Below, in pieces: positions 13,609 through 25,101 of a stretch of DNA of 64,000 nucleotides. The position numbers and the translations under genes are program-made. This DNA is from Pyrus communis (Eukaryota; Streptophyta; Magnoliopsida; Rosales; Rosaceae): assembly GCF_963583255.1 (NCBI RefSeq), contig NC_084803.1:900373-964372 (forward strand), in the 5' to 3' direction. Positions within the stretch are counted from its first letter, which is position 1, and every line of letters starts with the position of its first letter. The notes under the pieces were generated by a model, which did not search any database, had not been told where the DNA came from, and saw only the letters and a program-made list of their open reading frames with translations.

Positions 13609-13720
13609 AGAATGTTAAACTTGACATTTTGCTAGCCATCTAGCTTTAGAATGTCAAGCTTGACATTTTGCCAACCCTCCAGCACCAGAATGTCAAGCTT
13701 GACATTTTGCCCGCCCTAGA
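13609..13720. repeat. 39-bp minisatellite built on an 18-bp palindrome, 3 units
   Basis: Units recur at exactly 39 bp. Each holds the core AATGTCAAGCTTGACATT, which equals its own reverse complement. Copies 2 and 3 (13650-13667 and 13689-13706) are perfect. Copy 1 (13611-13628) has two changes. Confidence 0.9.
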
Positions 13721-13969
13721 ACTCGTCCCATTGAATGCCAACGGCTACTTGGCATCAGCATGACTCTAGCTAGCTAACGTTATGCTGCTGTCAGGTTACC
13801 ATTGGAATTTGATTTTTTTTTTTTTTTTTTTTTTTGACGATTTAAAAAAAAAATTCTAATTTTTTTTGTTCTTATATTTACCTACATCATTCCTTCACCA
13901 TTGAAAGCTGAATATAAGAAGTGCTACGTATATAAGAATTTTATCTAAAATTTGCACAACCAATTACAT

Positions 13970-14240
13970 TTTGACACGTGACACTCGAAATCTTATCTGA
14001 AAAATTATTAAGATTACATAAAGATAAGAAATCTGGAGAGTTACTCACTTTAACGACACATGTCACTCGAAATCCTATCCGAAAAATTATTGAGATTACA
14101 TAAAGATAAGAAATCTTGAGAGATACTCATGTTAGCAACACGTATCACTTGAAATTATATCCAAAAAATTATTGTGATTATATAAAGATAAGAAATCCGA
14201 ATGCTTATTCATTTGGCGACAAGTGACACTCTAAATATGT
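13970..14240. repeat. 82-bp tandem repeat, about three units
   Basis: The marker CACTCGAAAT and its variants recur at 13982, 14064, 14146 and 14227, giving periods of 82, 82 and 81 bp. Units share a central AAAAATTATT...GATTA(C/T)ATAAAGATAAGAAATC block. They have diverged, so the array is not very recent. Confidence 0.85.
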
Positions 14241-14485
14241 TCGAAAATATTATTTTAATATGGTAGTTTAATTTAATTAACCATGTTAATTTAATTAAAA
14301 TAATAAATTATATTTGGTTTATGACCCTTTGACCCCCTTGATTGAAGATGATTTTTTGTTAAAGGGTTATGTTTGGCCTATGACCTCCTCAGTTGGAGAT
14401 GGTATAAAATATGGCTTAGCGATGTTTATTAAAATATAATTTATTGCATGGCTATAGGGTTAAAGGGAGTCATTTGGCCATCCTT

Positions 14486-14631
14486 TGGTTGTAGATGGCT
14501 TTACCTTTGTTTTCATATACAATGGGTTCTTTGCCCATCAATATTATTCTATTCTATTTGGTTGTAGATGGCTTTACCTTTGTTTTCATATACAATGGGT
14601 TCTTTGCCCATCAATATTATTCTATTCTATT
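14486..14631. repeat. 73-bp direct tandem duplication
   Basis: Two adjacent copies, starting TTTGGTTGTAGATGGC, follow with a 73-bp period and no difference that I can see, so this is a recent duplication. Confidence 0.9.
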
Positions 14632-15231
14632 CACTGAACGACCATGTATAATAAAAGACTTTATATAAATATGAGTCCATAACATGTCTACTTAATAGGA
14701 ATACAAGTGTTTATTTCGATTCTTACCATAAGATATAACATACTAATACCGAATAAATCAAAAGTTAGACGTGATTCTACAATAAAAACAAGAATGGATG
14801 GTATTTTTCACACTTTTATTTTTATCTTTCACATACTATGCTGATTTATGTCTTTTAATATTATTCAATTCATTTAATCCGAAAGTTAAAAATTAATAAT
14901 GGCTTTTGGGAGGTTAAAATTGATGTTTGGCATAGCACCACCAAACAAGAAATTGTGTGCGAACTCGGAGGCTTTCGTTCCTGTTCATGTGGGCCTAACA
15001 AGGCTAAAATTTACGTCATCGCCAACGTCTTTACTCGAATCACCGTCAATGCTGACGACTGATCCAGAATTTAACACGTGTCCCGTATCAGCTTCGAAGA
15101 AACGAAGCTCTTTTGCCTCCTTCCGTCGGAGTCGAAAAAGCGCGAAACATTGGCAAAGAATCGGCGTATATATAAACTGTCCGTTATTAGTCGCAGCCAA
15201 AAATCAAACTTTCCATTTGTTTTGAAAGCGT

Positions 15232-18200
15232 ATGAACCTGCGTAGAATTTCGTCGAGAATGGCCGGCGAAGTCAGCAGGTCCGCCGAGCAACGAACCTCC
15301 CCTGCCGCCGTTGCTGCAGCCTACGAATCCGATGCTGTTGCTGCTGCGGTTAATCCCAAGTCCAAATCGTTTTGGCCCTCTGTCCTCCGTTGGATCCCTA
15401 CATCCACCGATAAGATCATCGCCGCCGAGAAGCGCCTGCTCTCTCTTGTCAAGTAATCCACCTCTCTCTCACTCTCTCTCCATTTCGTTTGATTGCAGAG
15501 TTGTGTTAATTTGTTGAGCAAATACTGAAACGGAAACTAGGGAATTTGTTAGTTTGTGCCGTCATGAAGTTCTAATTTTTAGGATTTTTCTGAATTACAA
15601 TTGTAGTAAGAACCTTAATTTGGAGCTGAAGTTGGCTAATTTCTCAAATTTCTTATCAATTTTGTGTGTTCAAACCCCAACTCTTAACTTTCTTCAATTT
15701 ACTGAACGGTTGAAAAGGTTGAATTCTGACAAAATAATGGGAATTGCTTGAATTTCGCAGGACTCCTTATGTTCAAGAACTGGTGAATATAGGATCTGGA
15801 CCACCGGGCTCTAAAGTCAGGTGGTTTCGATCCGAAAGCAATGAAGAAAGGCTAATCAACACGGTTTCATTTGACAGCAAAGAGAATTCTCCTACTATTG
15901 TTATGATTCACGGATACGGTGCTTCTCAAGGTTTCTTCTTTAGAAATTTCGATGGCCTTGCCAGTCGGTTCAGGGTCATTGCCATTGATCAAATAGGGTG
16001 AGCAGATTCTTAACGTTGATTGTTGAATTTATTCTTTGTTTGCTTAGGTTTTTAACCCCTCTTGGAAGTTATTAACTTTTACATGCTTTAAGTTATTCCT
16101 TGGTGTGCAACCCATTCTAACTACTTTGTGAAGATAATAAGATATTCTTTTGTTTTCAGTTGTAATGTTAAAACTTGTACATGTACACCACAGCGATGAA
16201 CGAACATAATTTTACAACTCTTAAGTAGTCTAACTGATGCTTAAGTAGTTGTGTTTTTGTACCAGATGCTTAGTCTTGGTTCAAGATTAAACTCTCTTCT
16301 TTTCTATTTTTGGTGTCTGGTGCTCCGGAAACATTTCTTAAATAATTACTACAGGCTTTGTTGGGATACAAATTTTTCTAGCTCTGAGTCCGCAGGCTTT
16401 TATTTTGGTGTTCTCCATTGTAGTTCTACTGTGCACTTGGTTTCTTTTCCTTCTGGTGTCGAAAACTTTTTAAAGACACACAACTTCCCTTTCATGTTTG
16501 ATGCCAAACATTTTTAACCTTTTGTAGTTCCATGTTAGATGGTGCTTTTCGGGGTTTATTTCTGTAATATATTTTGTTCTCAAATCCTTGGTTTAATGTT
16601 ATTTACAGTTGGGGCGGATCAAGCAGGCCTGATTTTACATGTAAAAGCACTGAAGGTAATTTTACTCTGGCGTTATATATTAATCTTTGTGCCGCAAGTT
16701 ATAACTTATTTTGACAGTGGTCAAGAGTTTTTTTCACTATTAATCTGTAAAATGGACAATATAACTTTTCCAGAGTAATTAACTAGCAACTGGTAATGCA
16801 GAAACTGAGGCATGGTTCATCGATTCCTTTGAGGAATGGCGAAAAGCCAAAAACCTCAGCAACTTTATATTACTTGGGCATTCAGTTGGTGGGTATGTTG
16901 CATCAAAGTACACTCTGAAGGTATTTGCTATCCCATATATTTAGTTGAATCTAGGGATAATGGTGGTAGGTCTGGTATTCATGGTCGTAATTATTTTAAT
17001 ATGATAGCATCCAGAGCACGTTAAGCATTTGATTTTAGTGGGACCTGCCGGGTTTTCATCGGAGTCAGATGCATCGTATGAGAGGCTTAACCAATTCAAA
17101 GCAACATGGAAAGGAGCAATTTTCAACTATTTGTGGGAGTCTAATTTTACTCCACAGAAGTTAGTCAGGTAGATACATATTTTCCGTCCTCATACAAATG
17201 TCAATACGATTTGCAAAATCATATCATGCATGGTACATATTATCCATTTCAATCATTTTTGTAGGTTTCTGATATGGTAGTTGCGCACTTTACAGATGCA
17301 GGTTGCAACATGTTCTATGAACCTCTAATACTAATTCTTTGGAAATATTATTCTTTTGCATTTATTTGAAACAACTTGAGCTTCCCACCTCCACTCATAC
17401 TGATTTCCTGTGCTTCCCCTCCTCTCTCATCCTTCTCCTGAGAGGAATAGACCAGAGGAAGCACGGAGGCATGCGCACGTTTCTGTTTGTTTTTTTAAAT
17501 TATGATTTCAAGTTGTGTGGTGCTTTTGTTCAAATTGTCAGTTTGGACACGAAGTACTTTTTCCCATTCATACCATGCGCATTTTGAGCCATTGGTGCAC
17601 TTTGAAATCCATTTCTTCCAAAGATTAGTGATGGATCAGAGATGAAAGAGAGAAAGAGGTGGTTCATGTTGTGCTTTCCTTAGATCTTATGTTTGTGTAT
17701 GTTTACCTTATTTTTGCAGAGGGCTAGGGCCTTTGGGTCCAAATCTCGTTCGGAGTTACACAACTGCCAGATTTGGTTCTTATTCGACAGGGACCGCACT
17801 AACTGAAGAGGAATCCCGACTTCTAACAGGTAATGTAAGGTCAATTTATTTGTGCACAGAACACACTTATCCAACTTTTAAGATCTTGATGGTTGCTTTT
17901 TTATAATTGCAGATTATGTGTACCATACTTTAGCAGCCAAAGCTAGTGGGGAGCTGTGCTTAAAGTACATATTTTCTTTCGGAGCATTTGCTAGGAGTCC
18001 CCTTATACAGAGGTCTGATGATACTAATCTCTTTACTGAACATCAAAGAATAGTTGGAAGTTTGTTGTAATAAAGTTGCTTTGAGCGAATCATTTACACG
18101 GAGTCCTTTTCTTTTATGTACAGTGCATCGGAGTGGAAAGTGCCGACTACTTTTATTTACGGATATCAAGACTGGATGAACTACCAAGGGGCTCAAGAAG

Positions 18201-18467
18201 CTGGCAAAAAAATGAAGGTCCCATGTGAGATCATTAGGATTCCGGAAGTATGTTTCTCTCTGCCTTCTATTTATCCACGCAGTTGTCATTAATTAATTTT
18301 TTGATCTCGATGAATAAGGTTTTCCTGATAAAATATTGCAGGCTGGGCACTTTGTATTCATAGACCAACCCGAACGATTCCATTCAGCTGTTTTTTACGC
18401 TTGCCGTAGATTTCTTTCGCAGGACCCTGAGGTTGAATCCTTTCCCGAAGGTTTGACAGCTGCCTGA
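15232..18467 (+). CDS. Alpha/beta hydrolase, CGI-58/ABHD5-like (At4g24160 type)
   Basis: This family (Arabidopsis At4g24160, soluble lysophosphatidic acid acyltransferase with lipase and phospholipase activity) controls phospholipid and triacylglycerol balance. Nine exons in frame give 414 residues: 15232-15452, 15761-15997, 16609-16655, 16802-16920, 17008-17168, 17720-17829, 17913-18012, 18124-18247 and 18342-18467. The oxyanion-hole motif MIHGYGASQGFFFRN is in exon 2. The nucleophile elbow GHSVGG is in exon 4. The acyltransferase-like HxxxxD motif near the C-terminus is HFVFID. Arabidopsis has GHSFGG at the elbow, so Phe to Val is a mild change. The ATG at 15232 gives MNLRRISSRMAGE, matching the family N-terminus; 15259 is an alternative in-frame ATG. 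The assignment is strong by motif order and length. Confidence 0.92.
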
Positions 18468-18483
18468 AAAGTGTACTTAGTTT

Positions 18484-18515
<32 letters not shown>

Positions 18516-19672
18516 GGGTACAAATTAGACAGTCCAACTAGTAGTCTCTGTATCTTTGATACTCTTTGTATGCATAAGTTCCTACCTCTTAGTGTAAGAT
18601 CCGCAGTTCACATTAATAAAGGAAACCGAGAGGACAGATTTACTTTTACCACCATTTTTTTAACCTGTATTCTGCTGCTTTCATCACGGTGGGATTCAGA
18701 GAGTTAAAGGCCATATATTCCAACTTACCTCTAACAGCGAAGCAATTGTGATGGTATTCTAAACCAATCAAGAGCAGAAATGATTCTCGTATTATTCTAT
18801 TTGTTCTTATCTTTTATTTCAAAGTTAAGTTATTCGATGAAGCGACTAGAAGTAGAAACGCAAGGAGGTGTCTGAAGAATAGAGAGAGCGTACATCATTT
18901 CTTCTTAAAACCCACCATATCGGTTGCCATGTTGTAAGTCAACATAGAAGATACTATTTGATTGAGTTGAAATACCATCGCAATGACTTTCGGTTGTGTA
19001 TACGTTTGAAATTTTCTCCCGCCAATCGCAATCTCCCCCATCTTTTCCCCAGAGTCGTCATGGACAGCATCATTGACCTTTTTGTGGGGGGCCTCCTCCA
19101 ATTATTACACCCATTTTTCTCTCTCCTCATTTTTTATTCAAACTAAATAGAAAATAAATAAATAAATAAAAAGGGGAGTCCTGAGATTTGCTTTTCCCTT
19201 TTTTTGTCGCAATCTTCGTCCAAAAGTACGAAAGACTTCACCCAAAAGAGACTATCAGCTTGTTCAAGATTGAAACTTTTTGACTCTAACAGCGAACAAG
19301 TACGTACCTTTCCACGTGGCATCAGTTCATTTGCGTGGTTATGAACTTCCCATACATCTGGCCACACCATAACACACCACCACTTCAGTCATCAGTATGT
19401 CAGCATCACTCAGGAGCTCACACGGCAGTTAGAAACCCTAAATCTGTCCCTCTTTCACTCCGCCATTTCTTTCCTCAGAGCAGATCTTCTTCGCCTTCTC
19501 ATCTGCGGCAATGGCGGCCTCTCGATCCGACTCCGTCTTTCTCGATCTAGCTCCTCCCACCACCGCCACAAAACCCCGCCGCAAACCCAGCAGCATGCAC
19601 CCCACACCCAGCATAATTAGTTTATAAACCTAGCACATTTTGCTTTCCAGTGCTCTCTCTCTGACCTCTCTC
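18468..19672. other. Intergenic region and receptor-kinase 1 promoter
   Basis: This holds the hydrolase 3' untranslated region with a long T run near 18490, then AT-rich sequence. The last 300 bases are C- and CT-rich and resemble the leader of the second receptor-kinase copy (ACC(C/T)AGCACATT(C/T)TGC and a CTCTCTCTGACCTC block). The inverted duplication therefore includes the 5' leader. No gene was seen. Confidence 0.6.
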
Positions 19673-22600
19673 ATGGCGACGGCCACTTACTTCTTCCTTT
19701 TCCTCATACCAATTGTTATTCCTACAATTTATTTCCCCGCCGCCTTAACGGCGGCTCAACGGCCGAGTCCAGAGACGGCACTCTCCGAGATCCAAGCGTT
19801 AACGGCGTTTAAGCGTAACCTCCACGACCCTCTTGGCGCTCTCGACGGCTGGGATTCGTCCACGCCGTCAGCCCCGTGCGACTGGCGCGGCGTCGTCTGT
19901 TTCAACAACGGAGTTCAGGAACTCCGCCTGCCTCGTCTCCACCTCGGCGGAAGAATCACTGACCACCTCGCCAGCCTCCGCGACCTCCGCAAGCTCAGCC
20001 TCTACAGCAACAACTTCAACGGCTCTATACCTCCCTCTCTCTCCCAATGCGCTCTGTTACGGGCCATTTACCTGCATGGCAACTCGCTCACCGGGACTCT
20101 TCCGCCGGCGATTTTGAACCTCACCAACCTCCAAATCCTTAATGTCGCCCATAATTTCCTCTCCGGAAAAATATCCGGTGACATTCCGGTGAGCCTCTGG
20201 TACCTTGACCTTTCCTCGAACACATTCTCCGGTGAAATTCCGGCGAACTTATCTGCCGAATCAAGCCTCCAGCTGATCAATCTCTCGTTCAATCGGTTCT
20301 CCGGCAGGGTTCCGGCGACCATCGGAGGGCTCAAGAATCTTGAGTATCTGTGGCTGGACTCGAACCAGCTGCACGGTACTCTGCCGTCGGCGATTTCCAA
20401 TTGCTCGTCGCTAGTGCATTTGAGCGCGGACGACAACGAGCTGAGAGGTCTGATTCCGACGACGATCGGAGCGATGCCGAAGCTTCAGGTGTTGTCGCTG
20501 TCGCGGAACAACCTGTCAGGGGCGGTCCCCGCGTCGTTGTTGTGCAGTACTGCAAACAACGACTCCTCGTTGAGGATTGTGGAGCTCGGATTCAATGCAC
20601 TCACGAGCATGGCTCAGCCGCCAGATATCTCAAAATGTTCGAGTGCAATGGGGGTTTTGGACTTAAAATCCAATCGGATAAGTGGCCCCTTCCCATCTTG
20701 GTTGACAAACGTGACAACAATTATGAGAATTCTAGATCTTTCTGGAAACATGTTTTCGGGTCAATTGCCGGCAAAGATTGGCAATCTTCTCCAGTTGCAG
20801 GAGTTTTGGGCGGCGAATAATTCGCTGAGTGGTGAAATTCCCCGTGAGATTGTGAAATGTAGTTTGTTACAGGTCCTTGATGTTGAAGGAAACAGATTTT
20901 TGGGTCAAGTTCCTTCTTTTTTAGGAGGAATGAGGAGCTTGAAGGTGTTGTCTTTGGGTGGGAATTTATTCTCTGGTACCATTCCGTCAAATTTAGGGGC
21001 ACTTTCAAAGCTCGAATCTTTGGATTTGAGCAACAATAATCTGACTGGGAAAGTTCCAGATGAGCTCATGATGCAGCTAAGCAACTTGACTAGTTTGAAT
21101 CTGAGTAATAACAAGTTTTCCGGTGAGATTATTAATGTTGGAGAGCTGAAAAGCTTGCAAGTTTTGAATTTGAGCAATTGTGAGTTTTCTGGAAGTGTTC
21201 CTGCGAGCATTGGCGGTTTGATGAAGCTTGAAACACTGGATTTGAGTAAACAGAAGCTTTCTGGGGAGTTGCCGATTCAGATTTTCGGGTTGCCAAATTT
21301 ACAAGTTGTTGCTGTGCAGGAAAATCACTTATCAGGAGATGTCCCTCAAGGTTTTAGTAGCTTGATTAGTTTGATCTATCTTAACCTATCTTCCAATTCT
21401 TTTACTGGTGATATTCCTACCACTTATGGATTTCTCAACTCTTTACTTGTTCTATCTTTGTCTGGAAATCGTATTTCGGGTACAATCCCACAAGAGCTTG
21501 GAGATTGTTTGAATCTTCAAGTCCTTGAGCTTCGCTCTAATCAATTAGAAGGCAAAATCCCAGGTGATATATCTCGCCTATCCAATTTGAAAGAACTCAA
21601 TGTAGGTCAGAATAAGCTGACCGGTGAAATCCCAGAGGAGATTTCAAAATGCTCTTCTCTGACTTCTCTGTTGTTAGATGGGAATCGACTTTCAGGTCAC
21701 ATACCAAACTCATTGCCTAAGTTATTGAACCTCACAGCGTTAGATCTTTCTTCTAACAATCTGAGTGGCACCATCCCTGAAAGTCTGTCGTTCCTCGTCC
21801 CTAACTTGAAATACCTGAATTTGTCATACAACAACCTTGCTGGAGAGATACCGAAGCCACTCGGTTCTCAGTTCAATGATCCTTCCGTGTTTGCAAGGAA
21901 TGGAGACTTATGTGGGAAGCCATTGGATAGAGAATGTGCAGATGTGAGAAGGAGAAAAAGAAACAGGTTGACTTTATTAATTGCGGTGGCTGTGGGTGGA
22001 GCTTTCCTGCTGGCATTGTGTTGTTGTGGCTATATTTACAGCCTACTGCGATGGCGGAAAAAGCTCAGAGAAACAGTAATTGGGGTGCAGAAGAAGCGAA
22101 CCAGCCCTCGAACAAGCTCAGGGGATAAAAGCAGCCGGGGAAGTGGCGCTAATGGAGGGCCAAAACTCGTGATGTTTAATAGCAAGATCACGTATGCAGA
22201 GGCATTAGAAGCTACAAGACAATTCGATGAGGAAAATGTGCTTAGCAGAGGAAGATATGGATTGGTATTCAAGGCTATGTTTCAAGATGGAATGGTGCTC
22301 GCAATTCGACGTCTTACTGATGGTTTTCTTGATGAAGGTGGCTTCCGCAAAGAAGCTGAAGATCTTGGCAAGGTGAAGCATCGAAACTTGACAGTTCTAC
22401 GAGGCTATTATGCCGGTGCTCCTGACGTGAGGCTCCTTGTGTACGATTACATGCCGAATGGAAACTTAGGCGCTCTTCTACAAGAGGCATCTCACCAAGA
22501 CGGGCATGTATTAAATTGGCCAATGCGGCACCTCATAGCACTCGGCATTGCTCGTGGATTAGCCTACCTGCACTCTGCCTCAATGGTACACGGCGATGTA

Positions 22601-23110
22601 AAGCCTCAAAACGTTCTTTTTGATGCTGATTTTGAAGCCCATTTATCCGAATTTGGTCTAGACCGGCTAACCATAGCCACACCAGCAAAAGCTTCCTCGT
22701 CTTCAACCACGATTGGCTCCCTAGGCTATGTGTCCCCCGAAGCTGCATTAACAGGGCAAGCAACGAAGGAAGCCGATGTGTATAGTTTTGGGATCGTATT
22801 GCTGGAGATATTGACCGGGAGGAATCCGGTGACATTTACTCAAGACGAAGACATTGTGAAGTGGGTGAAGAAGCAACTTCAGAGAGGTCAAGTTTCTGAG
22901 CTGCTGGAGCCCGGGCTGCTGGAACTAGACCCGGAATCTTCGGATTGGGAAGAGTTCTTGTTGGGAGTGAAAGTGGGGCTTCTTTGCACGGCTCCTGATC
23001 CGCTTGATCGACCATCCATTGCCGACATTGTGTTCATGCTTGAAGGTTGCAGAGTCGGACCCGACATCCCGTCCTCAGCTGATCCAACCTCTCTGCCTTC
23101 ACCAGCCTAA
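19673..23110 (+). CDS. LRR receptor-like kinase, MUSTACHES/MUL-like (copy 1)
   Basis: This plasma-membrane LRR receptor-like kinase is related to Arabidopsis At4g36180 (MUL) and At1g75640 (MUSTACHES, stomatal guard-cell wall patterning). It is a single exon of 1145 residues from the ATG at 19673; the frame is open further upstream but has no other ATG. Order: signal peptide (about 1-30), LRR N-cap with CDWRGVVC, more than 20 plant-type LRRs (LxxLxLSxNxLSGxIP), a transmembrane segment at about 764-788 (LLIAVAVGGAFLLALCCCGY), and a kinase domain from about 850. The Gly-rich loop is RGRYGLVF. The VAIK Lys position is Arg879 (LAIRRL). The catalytic loop is HGDVKPQN near 973. The DFG site reads EFG, with Glu993. 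The latter two suggest weak or absent phosphotransfer. The protein is closely related to the inverted copy at 27450-30872. Confidence 0.93.
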   Translation: MATATYFFLFLIPIVIPTIYFPAALTAAQRPSPETALSEIQALTAFKRNLHDPLGALDGWDSSTPSAPCDWRGVVCFNNGVQELRLPRLHLGGRITDHLASLRDLRKLSLYSNNFNGSIPPSLSQCALLRAIYLHGNSLTGTLPPAILNLTNLQILNVAHNFLSGKISGDIPVSLWYLDLSSNTFSGEIPANLSAESSLQLINLSFNRFSGRVPATIGGLKNLEYLWLDSNQLHGTLPSAISNCSSLVHLSADDNELRGLIPTTIGAMPKLQVLSLSRNNLSGAVPASLLCSTANNDSSLRIVELGFNALTSMAQPPDISKCSSAMGVLDLKSNRISGPFPSWLTNVTTIMRILDLSGNMFSGQLPAKIGNLLQLQEFWAANNSLSGEIPREIVKCSLLQVLDVEGNRFLGQVPSFLGGMRSLKVLSLGGNLFSGTIPSNLGALSKLESLDLSNNNLTGKVPDELMMQLSNLTSLNLSNNKFSGEIINVGELKSLQVLNLSNCEFSGSVPASIGGLMKLETLDLSKQKLSGELPIQIFGLPNLQVVAVQENHLSGDVPQGFSSLISLIYLNLSSNSFTGDIPTTYGFLNSLLVLSLSGNRISGTIPQELGDCLNLQVLELRSNQLEGKIPGDISRLSNLKELNVGQNKLTGEIPEEISKCSSLTSLLLDGNRLSGHIPNSLPKLLNLTALDLSSNNLSGTIPESLSFLVPNLKYLNLSYNNLAGEIPKPLGSQFNDPSVFARNGDLCGKPLDRECADVRRRKRNRLTLLIAVAVGGAFLLALCCCGYIYSLLRWRKKLRETVIGVQKKRTSPRTSSGDKSSRGSGANGGPKLVMFNSKITYAEALEATRQFDEENVLSRGRYGLVFKAMFQDGMVLAIRRLTDGFLDEGGFRKEAEDLGKVKHRNLTVLRGYYAGAPDVRLLVYDYMPNGNLGALLQEASHQDGHVLNWPMRHLIALGIARGLAYLHSASMVHGDVKPQNVLFDADFEAHLSEFGLDRLTIATPAKASSSSTTIGSLGYVSPEAALTGQATKEADVYSFGIVLLEILTGRNPVTFTQDEDIVKWVKKQLQRGQVSELLEPGLLELDPESSDWEEFLLGVKVGLLCTAPDPLDRPSIADIVFMLEGCRVGPDIPSSADPTSLPSPA

Positions 23111-23654
23111 TTTTTAATCTCTGTTTTATTTAAAAAAGACTACATTATCTTCGTTCCAGCAGTTTTAGGTTTTTGATTAATTCATTTTCTACCATTGGTT
23201 TGGCCTTTATTCTTGTGTTTTTCCTAATTTTGCTCAATTAACTTTGACCTAACTGCGCCATGGGATTCCATTAATTTTTTTTTTTTTAAATTCTATTGAG
23301 CTTAGATCCAAACGGTCAGATTTCAAATTTTTAAAGGAATAGATTTATTCCCAGTATTCACACAAGTTATGAGCGTTGGTGAATCAAACGATGGTGGTAT
23401 AAGAGAGGTTGAAATTCCTCTACAAGGCTTCCCTGTTCTTGAAGAAGTGGACTATTGTAGTGAAGTCACCAACTTTCCTGATGCTAACAGTGGTAAAATT
23501 TTTATTTTAAACATGAGAGTAATTTACATGTCACAGGTAATACTGTTAGTGTTGGTATTACATTGTATGCTACACACAACGTGTATTATTGGTGTAGAAC
23601 AATATTGGCATGGGAATCACCGAAGCTGTGTATCTTGGATGTAGGTTGCTCTCC

Positions 23655-23865
23655 TAATAGGAAAAGGATCCTGGTCATATCTTTTTTCTAGGATCTTACG
23701 ATCGTGATCGTTTATCGTATATCGTGTTATTAGAAATCATTTTTAAAATTTAAAATTTAAAATTAAATATAAATAATATTTAATAAAAACTGACCATATA
23801 ATGTATGATGAACGAGAACGATTTCAGAATTTCTAAAAAAATGATCCTAGTCTCGCCAAATAGCT
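23655..23865. mobile_element. Degenerate MITE related to the one at 25.4 kb
   Basis: It starts with GGAAAAGGATCCT and ends near ATGATCCTAGTC. The inner block (AAACTGACCATATAATGTATG) is a reverse-complement relative of the block at about 25415-25445. The termini are eroded and no target duplication was found, so the limits are approximate. Confidence 0.55.
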
Positions 23866-24059
23866 AAAGCTCATTTGGGGTGAAGCACGTGGCTAGTCCT
23901 ATAGAGGGGAAAGTAGCCGTTAAGATAGAACGTTCGCTAGGCACGTGGTCCCTTAATCAGATTCTTTGGGCCTTGCTTGTTAACCAGCACGCGGTCTTTT
24001 TTTTTTTTTTTTTTTCTTCTTAGGTAGCTACCAGCACGTGGTCCCTTGCCAACCCCATT

Positions 24060-24125
24060 GATGTGAACCAAGTAGGTTTTATTTTGTCAAATGATGTGAA
24101 CCAAGTAGGTTTTATTTTGTCAAAT
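24060..24125. repeat. 33-bp direct tandem duplication
   Basis: Two adjacent copies of a unit starting GATGTGAACCAAGTAGG have a period of 33 bp and are apparently identical. Confidence 0.9.
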
Positions 24126-24268
24126 GATATTTTACTATAGTGGTAGAAATGAATTGAGTCCTTATATTATTGTGTGAGTTCAAACTTTATCAGTAACTAA
24201 TCTAATATCTAATATAACAAAATCTATTGTTTGACAAAAAAAAAAAGAAAAAAAAAGGGTTTTATTTT

Positions 24269-24659
24269 GGGGAAAAGGATTATCTCCGAATCTCTTCCAC
24301 CTAAATTTAGAGGATCATTCAATTCTATCCGTTCAAAAGAAAATCAAATGGCCAAAAACATTCAAACATCTTTGACGCCATCGGACTGAGAAGAAGCTGT
24401 GATGGCAGCAACGACGATGATGTTGACGGCAGAGGGTTGAGAGGGGCGCGGATGTGGAGGAGAAGACGGTGTTGTTGGAATTGTAGTTAGGATTGATGGC
24501 TTTGCGGTCTTATTCCGAGGCAAGGTTGCGATCATGGCTTCGTGGCCTTATTCAAGGAAGGAGAAGAAGCTGCTCTGACTCTGTTGGAGGCAAGCCTTGC
24601 AAGTAATTTTCGAGATCCTGAGGGTCCGACTGGAAGGGATTCGGAGAGGATCCTTTCCC
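24269..24659. mobile_element. MITE, about 390 bp, with GGATCC-type inverted ends
   Basis: The left end reads GGGGAAAAGGATTATCTCCG and the right end, reverse complemented, GGGAAAGGATCCTCTCCG. The ends are flanked by the direct repeat TTATTTT at 24262-24268 and 24660-24666, a likely target duplication. It has no coding capacity and shares its end motif with the neighbouring elements. Confidence 0.65.
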
Positions 24660-25101
24660 TTATTTTAGTGGCCACGTAAACTGAAATCTTTTGCGAGTCT
24701 TTTTTATCTTTAAAAGAATATACAAACATGACAAAATTATCAGCTGATCTTCTTTTGAAATTTAAAAGAAAAAAAAAACGGTTTTATTTCTATTAGCAAG
24801 TTAGTTCAATGTGCTCATGGACCCTATAAAATATCATGAAAACGACACAGACCACCAGAGTAAAGGAGCAGGAAGTACCTCTCACTATTCAATTGCAAAG
24901 ACATGTCACTCTCATAGACTTTACCCTTATTTGCCTCTATTTCAATCACGCCTACATTTGTTGGGCCTTTGGCATAAGCCCGTATGAAATTATGAAACCA
25001 AAGATAAAAGTAAGGGCTTGGTAATGTAAGAAATTGGGCCATTGGCATAGGCCCATATGAAATTAAACACCCAAAAGCAAAAAATTATAAAAAGTAATCA
25101 T

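Larger units (their letters stand above)
13437..14480. mobile_element. Possible non-autonomous DNA transposon relic
   Basis: The block starts near a CATCTCCAACCGA motif at about 13440 and contains opposite-oriented relatives (CAGTTGGAGATGG near 14389, GGTTGTAGATGG near 14489). It is packed with tandem repeats and a poly-T run, and has no coding potential. Ends of this style are common in plant non-autonomous elements, but I could not fix both termini or a target duplication. Confidence 0.35.
23111..25101. other. Spacer of the receptor-kinase inverted duplication, left part
   Basis: No gene seen. The 3' flank of copy 1 around 23885-23950 matches, in reverse orientation, the 3' flank of copy 2 around 26700-26760, including a shared CACGTGGC G-box-like site. 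The region also holds small DNA elements, a T run at about 23997-24015, a 33-bp tandem duplication at 24060-24125, and a roughly 77-bp partial duplication (TTGGCATA.GCCC.TATGAAATTA) at about 24960-25065. Confidence 0.6.

Noticed and set aside
20350..20820. 156-residue open frame within receptor kinase 1
   Set aside because: It is a shifted-frame shadow of the LRR coding sequence; the same kind of shadow appears in copy 2.
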